DNA of 42,545 bases. Origin: a bacterium. Lineage in GTDB: Bacteria > Patescibacteriota > Saccharimonadia > Saccharimonadales > UBA4665. The notes below the pieces were generated by a model that worked only from the letters and a program-made list of their open reading frames with translations, was not told the origin of the DNA and did no database searches. Position 1 is the first letter of the stretch; the number at the start of each line of letters is the position of its first letter. A program made the position numbers and the translations under genes. Below, one piece after another: positions 25,307-33,630 of this stretch. The DNA lies in NCBI GenBank assembly GCA_021829145.1, contig JAJZOE010000060.1:1-42545 (forward strand). Reading direction: 5' to 3'.

Positions 25307-25897
25307 ATGGCAGATCAAGCTATTAAGATAAAAGCAATAATATTTGATTGCTTCGGTGTTCTAATAACCGATCCGCTTGATATAATTCTAGCTGAGCTTG
25401 AGCTAAGCGACTACGAAAAAGAGGGTATTATGAGGTTGGTTGCCGTAGCTAATAGAGGGAAAATACCCTCAGTCATTTACAGAAAGGCTTTGGCTAACAA
25501 ACTTGGCATAAGCTTCGATGAGTATATTAATAAAATTAAGGCAAGCGAAATTAAAAATGGTGAGTTGCTTACCTATATTTCCGATATAAAAAAAAGGTAT
25601 AAAGTCGGTATGTTAAGCAATGTAAGTAGCAAGGAAAGTTTAGTCAGTCGTTTTACTAAAGCGGAACTATCTAATAATTTTGATGTTGTCATTGCTTCAG
25701 GAGATATCGGCTACGCCAAGCCTCAGGCTCAGGCTTATGAGATTGCAGCTTCTGAACTGGGCGTTCTTTTAAATGAGTGTGTTATGATCGACGATCGATA
25801 TGATTACTGTCAGGGTGCATTGGGTGTAGGTATGCATGCTATCCAGTTCCAGACCTTTAATCAAATGAAAGCTGAATTACAGACGTTAATTAGTTAG
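25307..25897 (+). CDS. HAD-superfamily phosphatase-like hydrolase
   Basis: A 196-residue HAD hydrolase. Motif I is IIFDCFGVL with nucleophile Asp14, motif II is the LSNVSS stretch, motif III is the lysine in YAKPQ, and motif IV is IDDR. The usual second Asp of motif I is Phe, as in other FDCFGVL-type members. The substrate is unknown. Its last bases overlap the end of the convergent TrmB-like gene by 4. It is unrelated in position to the HAD gene at 15581-16186, and their sequences differ clearly. Confidence 0.85.
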   Translation: MADQAIKIKAIIFDCFGVLITDPLDIILAELELSDYEKEGIMRLVAVANRGKIPSVIYRKALANKLGISFDEYINKIKASEIKNGELLTYISDIKKRYKVGMLSNVSSKESLVSRFTKAELSNNFDVVIASGDIGYAKPQAQAYEIAASELGVLLNECVMIDDRYDYCQGALGVGMHAIQFQTFNQMKAELQTLIS

Positions 25898-26679
25898 TCT
25901 GTCATTTTATTTTTTTGATGATCCGGCATTTCTTTTAGGATTTTATCCAAGAAGTCAAAGATCTGCTTAAATGCCATAGCTACGACGTTATCTGTAATTA
26001 GTATAGCATGGGGTTCGCTGGCATAGAGTACTATTAAAAGCGACGAATCGGTTACACTCCATTCGACGGGTGCATTGTAATACATAGGATTTATCCATGT
26101 TATGTCTAAGTTGCTCCTTTTATGAGATTCCCAATTTACCGGACTGTCCTGGGTATTTAAGATACCTTTTCTTTTTTGACCATTTTGGACCGGCATAGTC
26201 CGGATTTCATGCATTACACCAAACGTCATCTTAGGTACGTCTGCTCTTGTATGAATAAAGAATATGTCTTCACCTAGTTTTATTTGGGCTCTGTAGGCAT
26301 CTGCTACCTCATTTTTTCCGGTAAAGGTTTGAACCGACGGCTGGTCAAAGTGCTTATGATACTTTGTTAGTAATTCCTGGATGACCTTACTAACCGCCTC
26401 TTCTCTTACGACAGCCTCAGCCCGGTACGCAGCAGTAAGATTGGCCAATGCTATTGGGTTAGCTGCTTTATAGGTTACCTTATTATTGATATCTTCCTTT
26501 ACAGCTAATTCCATTTCAGATAATTTATCTAACAGCTTATAGGCGTTGGTGCGACTAATGTTTAATCTAGTCGCAGCTTGCGGCGGCTTTATTTCTCCTA
26601 ATTCAATTAACAGAGCATAAGCTTCGGCTTGTAGCTGACTTAAGCCAATTGTGGTTAATGATTGTATATCCATAATCAT
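25894..26679 (-). CDS. TrmB-family transcriptional regulator
   Basis: A 261-residue regulator. The N-terminal winged helix-turn-helix (about 5-65) reads LSQLQAEAYALLIELGEIKPPQAATRLNISRTNAYKLL in pieces: the helix pair with NISRTNAYKLLDKL matches the TrmB/IclR-type recognition helix. The C-terminal domain (about 95-255) is the effector part and lacks clear sugar-binding motifs. It is divergent from the cysteine-containing gene at 26820 with 140 bases between, so it probably controls that gene or itself. The alternative start two codons in (MDIQSL) is equally likely. Confidence 0.78.
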   Translation of the reverse strand: MIMDIQSLTTIGLSQLQAEAYALLIELGEIKPPQAATRLNISRTNAYKLLDKLSEMELAVKEDINNKVTYKAANPIALANLTAAYRAEAVVREEAVSKVIQELLTKYHKHFDQPSVQTFTGKNEVADAYRAQIKLGEDIFFIHTRADVPKMTFGVMHEIRTMPVQNGQKRKGILNTQDSPVNWESHKRSNLDITWINPMYYNAPVEWSVTDSSLLIVLYASEPHAILITDNVVAMAFKQIFDFLDKILKEMPDHQKNKMTD

Positions 26680-26819
26680 AGGATAGCAGAAATAAATTAT
26701 AACGTGAAGACAAGAATCACAAAAATACTAGCGACAGATACATAATTATTTAAAGTAGTGAAAATAGGTTGTCACTAATACAAGCATATAATAGTATACA
26801 AAATACAAGTGGAGCATAT

Positions 26820-27362
26820 ATGACTAGTATCAATGGAGCAGTTAATAATCCGGAAATATACGGACAGAGAGGAATTATGGCTTCTTTCTATCCGTATGCC
26901 GATGGGTTTACGGTTGGGAATAACTCTCTTGCCTATATAACAAGAATGCGTAAGCCAGTTCAACTGGGAGATGTGCCAAGCAACGAACTACTCGTCGGTG
27001 ATATATTACGGAGAACGTGTAAGTTAGGCGGTAATGCTTGTGCTGGTGCGGGTTGTCAGGCTCCGGAGGACTATAACAACACAGACCGGTTATGCTCTGA
27101 TCTTAATTTAAAAGACGTTATAGAGAGAATTGGCATTGATAGTGCTGATCTTCTTATGGTGGGAGTTACGGCCGATAAGGTAGGTTTTTATGACCAAATC
27201 TCTGAAGATGGTATCGCCGTATTAACTAATTCAGTCGGAATAAGAGAGCTGCCAGGATATAACGCCTTCTTTGCCAAAGCTGCAGAAGGAGCTGTACTTG
27301 GGGCTAGGCTTGCGGATTGTGGCTTTGCCTCGATCGAATTTAAAGACGAGCCCTATTGTTAA
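26820..27362 (+). CDS. Cysteine-containing hypothetical protein
   Basis: A 180-residue protein of unknown family. A GGAG at 26810-26813 lies 6 bases before the ATG at 26820, so this start is preferred over an upstream in-frame TTG at 26769. Cysteines cluster as CKLGGNACAGAGC and a later C, plus ADCGF and a C-terminal YC. A metal or disulphide site is possible. The order ADC-GFASIEF weakly recalls YfiH/laccase-type proteins, but the rest does not match. No signal or membrane segment is seen. It is divergent from the TrmB-like regulator. Confidence 0.6.
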   Translation: MTSINGAVNNPEIYGQRGIMASFYPYADGFTVGNNSLAYITRMRKPVQLGDVPSNELLVGDILRRTCKLGGNACAGAGCQAPEDYNNTDRLCSDLNLKDVIERIGIDSADLLMVGVTADKVGFYDQISEDGIAVLTNSVGIRELPGYNAFFAKAAEGAVLGARLADCGFASIEFKDEPYC

Positions 27363-27387
27363 AGCCGAAATAAACGATTTCGAGGGC
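27363..27387 (+). terminator. Hairpin after the cysteine-containing gene
   Basis: CGAAAT (27366-27371), loop AAACG... and ATTTCG (27377-27382) form a 6-bp stem, extendable with AGC/GCT across a bulge. The downstream tail is only partly T-rich, so it is a weak terminator candidate. Confidence 0.35.
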
Positions 27388-27464
27388 TAACTGTTGGTTT
27401 AATATTTCTACAGGGCAATGTAAGTTGGGATTTGACTTAACTTTAGATAACCGGTTTTTCTCAT

Positions 27465-29185
27465 TTATAATCCTAATCCACGACTATTTTTATTGGTCGG
27501 ATGTATTATTACCGGTGTATAGGTAACAGAACTCTGGTTAATATGGTGAGCTACACGTCTTCTTAGTATAACCCTAGTCCAATATGTAAAAATAGCTGCT
27601 CCTGCTAGTAGTATAGAAACTCCGATCACATATTTAACATTATTGGCGCTGGTTAATTTACCCCAAAAAGACTTATGATCAACTGTTATTATTTGGCTCT
27701 TTGTAGTAGTATGTCCTCCACTGTTGATCGTTTGGGTTATGACATATTTGCCATCGGGTAACTTATTGGTATTGACCGGACCTCTCGAGGACTTTCCGTT
27801 GACTGAATAAGTAACTGTATTAGTAGGTGAGGTGGTTGGATTTGGTGGGTTTTGCACACTTGAAGAACCGGTTGTACTAGAAGGAGAAGAAGTAGGCGAT
27901 GGAGTAGGTGATCCGCCACTTAGTGGTGGGTTTGTAGGAGGGGGGCTTGAGCCTGAACCAGAGCCGCTAGTTGTTTGTGGTGCCGAATAGGCCAGATCTT
28001 TTAATGCAGTATATGCGGGCAATAGTGTATAAGTCAGACTATTAACGTCATATGTATTGCCGTCAATAATGCAGTAATAGTTTTGGGTACTACTGCCACT
28101 ATCAGTGCAATCAGCTTCATACCAATAAAGCCTGGCTACATTAGGCAATGTGGCAGCATCATTAACGATTCTGTTAGATACGTTGCTTGTAATGAAGGCG
28201 ATATTCCTCCTCCGGCGGTATAAGTATTGTAGCCAGTTTCAGTAATCCACACTGGCTTATTTCCATCACCGTACTGTTGCATAATTGGGTATATGTTATT
28301 TTTCCAAGTCGCGGCTAGTGTACCGGGGTCGATGATATTTCTACTTGCAGCTGTTCCATTATAGGCGCACCAATTATCACTAGGTGGATCACAGTAGTAA
28401 TGTTGGGAAAGAACATCGAAATAATTCTTAGCTCCTTGCTGGTACATAGTTTTTAAGAATATCTGGTTATTTCCGTCTGTACCAGATAAAGATCCGCCTA
28501 ATATGGTAACTGATGGATCAATTGATTTAGCGGTGGTATAAGCGCTTTTTAGTAATGTCGTATAGTCTATCGCATTGTCTATATCATAGTTTGGATAAGT
28601 TGTTTCGGTATATTGCCAGGACCAACCGCCGACTGGCTCGTTCCATATTTCATACTCATTAACTTTTCCTGCCCAACGCTTCATCATATAGGACAAAAAA
28701 TTATCGTAATCTGAGACACCGTTATATGGAGTACAGTTAGTTTTAGTGGGATCACAAGAAGAACCGATTATCGTTCTTAGGGGTGGCTCGGTGCTAGGGG
28801 ATGGATCGCCACTGGGAGCTCCAGTAACCCATGTTGGCGCCGATGTAATGATCGCTAGTGGATCCATACCATTGGCGTCTAGCTCGTTTACTGCATTATC
28901 TAATCGTGATAAATAGGTCTGGCTATATGAGCCTTGGGTAGGTTCAATAAAATACCATGGAACATCGAACCTGACAGATTTTACCCCAGCAGCCTTAAAT
29001 AGGCTTATCTCTTGATCCTGGACGGTAGAATTAATCCATATTGGATGCCAGTTAAGGCCGTAAAAATTTGCCGATACTGAAGCTGACACTCTGGGAGTTA
29101 CTTGTAAATGATCAATCGGAAGTATATATGTGCCAATAAAGACGCACATTAATACCGGCTTTCTGTTCGTACCAGGTTTGATCAA
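27465..29185 (-). pseudogene. Frameshifted, IS-truncated clan-A glycoside hydrolase (GH39/GH5-like)
   Basis: Two frames together encode one protein. The upstream frame (28136-29185) carries the catalytic domain with acid/base Glu183 in EIWNEP and nucleophile Glu316 in WITETGY, both intact. The downstream frame (27465-28148) carries the last strand (RLYWYEAD), a Ser/Pro/Thr-rich linker, a stalk domain, a transmembrane helix (about 169-188 of that frame) and a basic tail. They join only by a -1 shift (one missing base) near 28160-28175, where no slippery heptamer is seen. The first 25 residues of the upstream frame overlap the transposase 3' end, so the original N-terminus has probably been replaced. 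Likely a broken, once membrane-anchored polysaccharide hydrolase. Confidence 0.75.
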
Positions 29186-30085
29186 TTCGTTGACGTATCT
29201 TCTCTAGCTTTAGGAATGCCACCATACAGCTATAGACATGGATCTTTTTAGCATGAGCCCACTGAGCGGAGCAGTCACCAACACCAGTTGTTTGCTTGAT
29301 CCTATAGTGAAAGGTCTCAATCGGCCAACGCTGCTGCCATTGGTTTAAGAGCGCCTCATAATCAGTCAGGGTGAGATCACTACTCGCCAGGTACCTCGTG
29401 TCCCCATTATTGAGGACTAGTCGAGATACCATCACTTCTCCGTAGCCTTTGAACCAGACGTGCTTGACGGTTCCATCGTCAAGATCCAGGTCGCTCACAA
29501 CTACAAACTTATGGGGATATAGTGAAATTAACTGGTTACATTTCAGGCCAGTGACCCAGTGCCAGCCTTTCTTACGGATAGCCTTCAGGTTGTCCAGGCT
29601 GCCATACCAACTGTCGAAGAGTACGTAATGGGGAGTAAAGCCTAGTTTCTGGGCCTTATCCAACATCTCCTAAAATGGTTATTCTTACCCTTGCCATCAT
29701 GGTCTGTAGTGTACAGTCGGAAGTCAATCGGTACGTACTCAGTACTATCCGTCCAGAGCAGATTCACAATGCCGATACCGTTAATCTCTCTATGCTCTAG
29801 ACCCGAGTACTGATGCCGAGCCAGGTCAATATTTCGAATAAAGGGTTTAGACACGATCGTGTCATCGAGCACAAGGTAACGAGTCTCTGTTTTTACCAAT
29901 GGCTTGGCAAACTGCCAGAGATCCTGTGGCTGAAAGTCAGCTTTCATAAACCAGCGGGTCACAGCGTCGTGACTCATCTGACCACTTGGTTCTACTCGGG
30001 ATAACTCTAGCCCAGATTATCTATTCTGTTTAGCAATGAGGAAATCTCGATAGAGATTAAGATTACAATTTTGTTTTTGAGCCAT
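29112..30085 (-). pseudogene. DDE transposase, inactivated by a stop and a frameshift
   Basis: Reconstructed from the ATG at 30085 (MAQKQNCNLNLYRD...). An in-frame TAA interrupts it after 22 codons (at about 30017-30019). The frame then continues through a transposase N-terminal domain, with a first catalytic Asp in LDDTIVSK. A one-base deletion near 29660 shifts it into the frame encoding FDSWYGS (second Asp) and PIETFHYRIKQTTGVG (catalytic Glu). The DDE triad, the YR-type spacing and a C-terminal helix point to the IS4/IS701 group. Two independent lesions mean it cannot make full-length transposase without suppression. Confidence 0.82.
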
Positions 30086-30107
30086 ATCTATTCCTTTCGG
30101 AATAGAT
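30086..30107 (-). promoter_or_regulatory. Hairpin that covers the transposase ribosome-binding site
   Basis: ATCTATTCC (30086-30094) and GGAATAGAT (30099-30107) form a perfect 9-bp stem with a 4-base loop. On the transposase strand the AAGGAA Shine-Dalgarno sequence lies in the loop and 3' arm, and the ATG begins immediately after. Such a fold would block translation from read-through transcripts, a known way in which insertion sequences limit transposase. Confidence 0.65.
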
Positions 30108-30242
30108 TGTGTTCCTAAACGGCGCACTAACTCAAGTCAAACGCGTAATACCTGATATAAGCATTCCCTTAAGTTTTAATATTAAAATAAGCACCTATTA
30201 AAACAGTTTTATAAATTATAATTAGGCTAAAAGGAGGATAAG

Positions 30243-31214
30243 TTGGCAGCTATTTATTGGTTTTGTTCAGACGAGCAGTATCAGCCTGAAGAGATTGTGG
30301 AACATGCCATAGCAGCGGAAAAGGCTGGCTTTGATGGCATCATGATTTCGGAGCATTTTCATCCATGGGTAGCAGATAAAAGTGCTTCCGGATTTGCTTT
30401 TACCACCCTAGGCGCTATTGCTGCTAAAACTAAAAAAATAAATCTGATGACAGCGGTCACTACACCGCTTTTCAGGTTTCATCCGGCTATTATTGCCCAA
30501 GCGGCAGCCACTGTCGACCGATTAAGTGGCGGTCGTTTTGAACTCGGCATAGGTACTGGTGAAAATATAAACGAAGGTCCACTTGGATTTCGTTTGCCAC
30601 CATATAAAGAGAGGCAAGAAAGAATTGCTGAGGCTTACCAGATTATTAGCCGTTTAATAGCTGGAGAAAAGTTAGACTTTGCTGGTAAGTACTACCAGAC
30701 TAAAGCTGCAAAATTATATAGCCCTCCTGTTCACAAAGTACCTATTATTCTTGCGGCCGGCGGACCACAGACTGCAGCAACAGTTATGCAGGGATACGAT
30801 GGTGTAATGGTTAGCGCTAAGAATATTACCGAATCCTGGGAAAATGTTATAAAACCAGCCAAAGAAGCCAAACAGGATATTAGTGTCGTAGCTGTCCGTT
30901 GGTCGTTATATGCCGCTACAGAGGAAGAGGCTTGGCAAGCAATACAGTCACAAAGAGGTTTACGAGCTCCAAGTCGAGGCGAGGCTATTGATCCGGAAGT
31001 ATTGCAAGCTGAAGTAGACGCTATGCCTCACAGTGAGACATTGGCAAGATACGAATTAGTAGCTAATAACGAAGACTACTTTAACACCTATGCACCGTTA
31101 ATAGGTCAACTGAAAGCTAGTGTGGTTGGTATTCAGACTGCCTCAGTCGATCCATTTGCAACAATTAAAATGCTTGGCCAGGAAGTTCTGCCAAGACTAA
31201 GAAAGCTAAATTAA
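30243..31214 (+). CDS. F420-dependent LLM-class oxidoreductase (G6PDH-like family)
   Basis: A 323-residue TIM-barrel flavin/F420 oxidoreductase of the luciferase-like superfamily. It carries the marks of the F420-dependent glucose-6-phosphate dehydrogenase type: SEHFHPW (about 36-42), FHPAIIAQAAATVDRLSGGRF (about 80-100) with GIGTGENINE (about 103-112), and a YSPP then AAGGPQ block (about 160-180). It would transfer hydride between cofactor F420 and an unknown substrate. It starts with TTG at 30243, behind an almost ideal AAAGGAGG at 4-6 bases, one of the strongest ribosome sites in the window. The second LLM gene begins 11 bases after its stop, also with a strong AAAGGAGG. Confidence 0.85.
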   Translation: MAAIYWFCSDEQYQPEEIVEHAIAAEKAGFDGIMISEHFHPWVADKSASGFAFTTLGAIAAKTKKINLMTAVTTPLFRFHPAIIAQAAATVDRLSGGRFELGIGTGENINEGPLGFRLPPYKERQERIAEAYQIISRLIAGEKLDFAGKYYQTKAAKLYSPPVHKVPIILAAGGPQTAATVMQGYDGVMVSAKNITESWENVIKPAKEAKQDISVVAVRWSLYAATEEEAWQAIQSQRGLRAPSRGEAIDPEVLQAEVDAMPHSETLARYELVANNEDYFNTYAPLIGQLKASVVGIQTASVDPFATIKMLGQEVLPRLRKLN

Positions 31215-31225
31215 AGGAGGGAAGA

Positions 31226-32104
31226 ATGAAAGTAGGATTGCAAATTAACCGGTTTGATTATCCTGGCGGAGATCCTAGAATAGGTGAAAATATTAGAGTA
31301 ATTGCAAAAGCCAGTGAAGACGTAGGGTTTGATAGCTTGTGGGTAATGGACCATTTTTTTCAAATAGGACATATTGGTCCATATACAGATCCTATGCTGG
31401 AGGCCTATACGACGCTTGGGTTTCTAGCGGGAATAACATCTAAGGTTCAACTTGGCACTATGGTTACTGGGGTCATCTACCGAGAACCGGCTGTTTTAAT
31501 AAAAGCAGTTACTAGCCTAGATGTTGTTTCCGGGGGACGGGCCTATTTTGGAATTGGTGCTGGTTGGAATGATCAGGAAGCTAAAGCCTTAGGCTTAACG
31601 GACCCACTTAATGCTAGGAGGTTTACTAGGCTAGAAGACACTCTCAAATTAGCATTACAGATGTGGGAAGGTAATAGTAAACCATTTAAGGGTGAGATAT
31701 ATAATCTACCGGAACCATATATGAATCCACAGTCAGTTTCCCGACCACATCCACCTATTCTTATTGGCGGCGGAGGTGAAGAGAAAACCTTACGTTTTGT
31801 AGCTCAATATGGCGATGCCTGCAATTTGTTCGCCAGTGATCTAGCACAACTTAAGCACAAGCTTGAAGTTCTAAAAAAACATTGCCAAGAAATAGGCAGA
31901 AACTATGACGAAATTGAGAAGACTTCACTGGCTGGAGTTCAGTTAACTGAGGCTGCTAATAATATTGCTGATCAAAAGAAACGGGTGGAAGAGCTTAAAA
32001 GCTTGGGTATAGACCACATAATATACGCAGTCAGTAACGATGCCGAACGTGCTTCTTACGAAATGTTTGCTGAATGCATTGATTACATTCACGACTTGAA
32101 TTAA
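31226..32104 (+). CDS. F420-dependent LLM-class oxidoreductase
   Basis: A 292-residue member of a different LLM subgroup. Motifs: GFDSLWVMDHFFQI (about 33-46), LGTMVTGVIYREPAVLIKAVTSLDVVSGGRA (about 72-103) and FGIGAGWNDQEAKALGL (about 105-121), and PPILIGGGGE near 175-184. This pattern is typical of F420-dependent oxidoreductases rather than true luciferases. A strong AAAGGAGGG lies just before the ATG. It is co-transcribed with the gene 11 bases upstream and shares only weak identity with it, so the pair is not a recent tandem duplication. Substrate unknown; no F420-synthesis gene is in the window. Confidence 0.86.
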   Translation: MKVGLQINRFDYPGGDPRIGENIRVIAKASEDVGFDSLWVMDHFFQIGHIGPYTDPMLEAYTTLGFLAGITSKVQLGTMVTGVIYREPAVLIKAVTSLDVVSGGRAYFGIGAGWNDQEAKALGLTDPLNARRFTRLEDTLKLALQMWEGNSKPFKGEIYNLPEPYMNPQSVSRPHPPILIGGGGEEKTLRFVAQYGDACNLFASDLAQLKHKLEVLKKHCQEIGRNYDEIEKTSLAGVQLTEAANNIADQKKRVEELKSLGIDHIIYAVSNDAERASYEMFAECIDYIHDLN

Positions 32105-32128
32105 GACTGGCTTAAAATAGAAGCTAAC

Positions 32129-32464
32129 ATGGCTACAAATAAGCGACTCCAAGCTGAACAGTCAGCTAGTCTATACCTCCAAATGCGTGGCTATGATATT
32201 AATGAGCTGAATTATAAAAGGTCAAAGTACACTATTGATATCGTTGCCAAAAAAAACAGCGAAATATACTTTGTCGCAGTGATCTTATTGGGTCAAAGTA
32301 ACCAGACATATGAATTAATGACGCCGAGCCAAATTGCTAGCATAAGGTTAGCAGCAGCCAGTTGGATTGAGGAGAGTGAATGGTTAGGCAACATTCACTA
32401 TTCAATTATAGAAGTGGACAGTGATAGTAATGCCGTAATGACATTTATTGAGGACCTCTTATAA
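32129..32464 (+). CDS. YraN-like (UPF0102) protein lacking the nuclease residues
   Basis: A 111-residue protein with the layout of YraN/UPF0102 restriction-endonuclease-fold proteins: AEQSASLYLQMRGYDI (about 9-24), then NYKRSKYTIDIVA (28-40), then IYFVAV (46-51). In active-looking members the middle reads GEIDLIA and the last strand FVEVK. Here the Glu is Thr35 and the final Glu and Lys are Ala50 and Ile52; only Asp37 remains. So the fold is probably kept but catalysis lost. It starts 24 bases after the LLM gene. Confidence 0.6.
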   Translation: MATNKRLQAEQSASLYLQMRGYDINELNYKRSKYTIDIVAKKNSEIYFVAVILLGQSNQTYELMTPSQIASIRLAAASWIEESEWLGNIHYSIIEVDSDSNAVMTFIEDLL

Positions 32465-32528
32465 GCTAAACAAATATATACCACTTAATGATTTGCAATG
32501 GAATTAATAACTTGCGATTATCTTTTTA

Positions 32529-32849
32529 ATGAGTGAAGTACTGAACAGCTGGGATGTCGTAATAGCCGTACCTTTCCCTTGTGGTGTTAGCATTCATCCG
32601 CGCACATATGATAAGGTTGATACGGAAATCGGTAGGATATGTATTATCGATACTAAATACGAGGGTATTCGTATCGGCACTGACGCTCACGGCGATAATT
32701 TTAAGGAAGCAACAGATGATGCACTTAAAACCGCTAATCGTTTGTTGTCTATACTAAAAATAACTAAACCGACCGACGTTTATATAGGCCTATTTGATAG
32801 GGATAATCCAGATCATTACAAAGCCAGGTTTTACCTCTTGCCTGACTAA
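32529..32849 (+). CDS. Small hypothetical protein
   Basis: A 106-residue soluble protein. It has no recognised motif; features are a PFPCGVSIHPRTYDK stretch near 16-30, a GIRIGTDAHGDNFKEA turn near 46-61 and a C-terminal KARFYLLPD. Single cysteine (Cys18). It follows the YraN-like gene by 64 bases and precedes the YdjM-like gene by 65 bases. Function unknown. Confidence 0.55.
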   Translation: MSEVLNSWDVVIAVPFPCGVSIHPRTYDKVDTEIGRICIIDTKYEGIRIGTDAHGDNFKEATDDALKTANRLLSILKITKPTDVYIGLFDRDNPDHYKARFYLLPD

Positions 32850-32914
32850 TATTATCCATAATGCTAATGATATAATTCATAAATGAAAACAAGTGCGATC
32901 GTTCTATATATACT

Positions 32915-33490
32915 ATGACCGGGCGGACACATGACCTAGCAGCAATAACAGTCCTTGGCGCGGTAGTCTTACTGGAACCACTTCGAACCGTAACCCTAGC
33001 TACGGCTTTAGTTGCTGTCCTAGCTAATCAGATTGGCGGTATTTTGCCGGATATTGATCAACCTACTGCACCGCTATGGAAAAACCTGCCGGAAGGCAAG
33101 TTTCTGGGAAAAATAGTAGATAAATCCATTGGCGGACATCGGTTTTTAACGCATTCGATTTTAGGGGTTGTTATTTTTGGTGCTTTAGCATGGATGTTGT
33201 TGAAATTTATCCATCCGATAATGGGTCATGTTAATATTGGGCTAGTATGGTGGTCTTTCCTGATAGGAGTTCTCAGTCACCTAGTTCTCGATAGTTTTAC
33301 TAAAGAAGGTGTACCGTGGTTGCTACCCTATGGTCGTAAATTTGGTTTTCCGGGCAAATCATGGCGACTTACAACCGGCAAGTCGCTTGAGACTTTTGTT
33401 GTTTTCCCATTGATTCTTATTTTCGATATTTGGTTTTGTGTCAGTCACTACAATGAACTATTAATATTAATTCACCAACATCTAGTATAA
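32915..33490 (+). CDS. YdjM/DUF457-type membrane protein (predicted metal-dependent hydrolase)
   Basis: A 191-residue membrane protein with about four hydrophobic segments. The YdjM/DUF457 pattern is visible: MTGRTHDLAA at the start, GGILPDIDQPTAPL (about 42-55), GGHRFLTHSILG (about 73-84) and SHLVLDSFTKEGVPWLLPYGRK (about 121-142). Conserved His/Asp pairs suggest a metal site, but the activity is not established. In some bacteria a homologue is LexA-controlled; nothing shows that here. Confidence 0.8.
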   Translation: MTGRTHDLAAITVLGAVVLLEPLRTVTLATALVAVLANQIGGILPDIDQPTAPLWKNLPEGKFLGKIVDKSIGGHRFLTHSILGVVIFGALAWMLLKFIHPIMGHVNIGLVWWSFLIGVLSHLVLDSFTKEGVPWLLPYGRKFGFPGKSWRLTTGKSLETFVVFPLILIFDIWFCVSHYNELLILIHQHLV

Positions 33491-33630
33491 GAATAGATAA
33501 TATTAATACTTCACCATTTTGTATGAATCTAAGACAAAAAAATAACAGAAGAGATAGGAAATTATCTACTCATTCAAAGTAGCGATGATTACTTGCATAT
33601 TATTCGGCTAGTACTATCCTAAAGCTTACT

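Larger units (their letters stand above)
29112..30107 (-). mobile_element. Decayed insertion sequence (IS4/IS701-like)
   Basis: A single transposase gene with a hairpin over its translation start. The element ends close to or inside the 5' end of the glycoside hydrolase gene. Terminal inverted repeats and a target duplication could not be defined by eye; GTGC-containing sequences at about 29127 and 30140 are weakly similar in inverted orientation. The coordinates therefore give the minimum extent. Confidence 0.75.

Noticed and set aside
28130-28180. Programmed -1 frameshift joining the two glycoside hydrolase frames
   Set aside because: No X-XXY-YYZ slippery heptamer or clear downstream hairpin is visible at the junction; a simple one-base deletion fits better.
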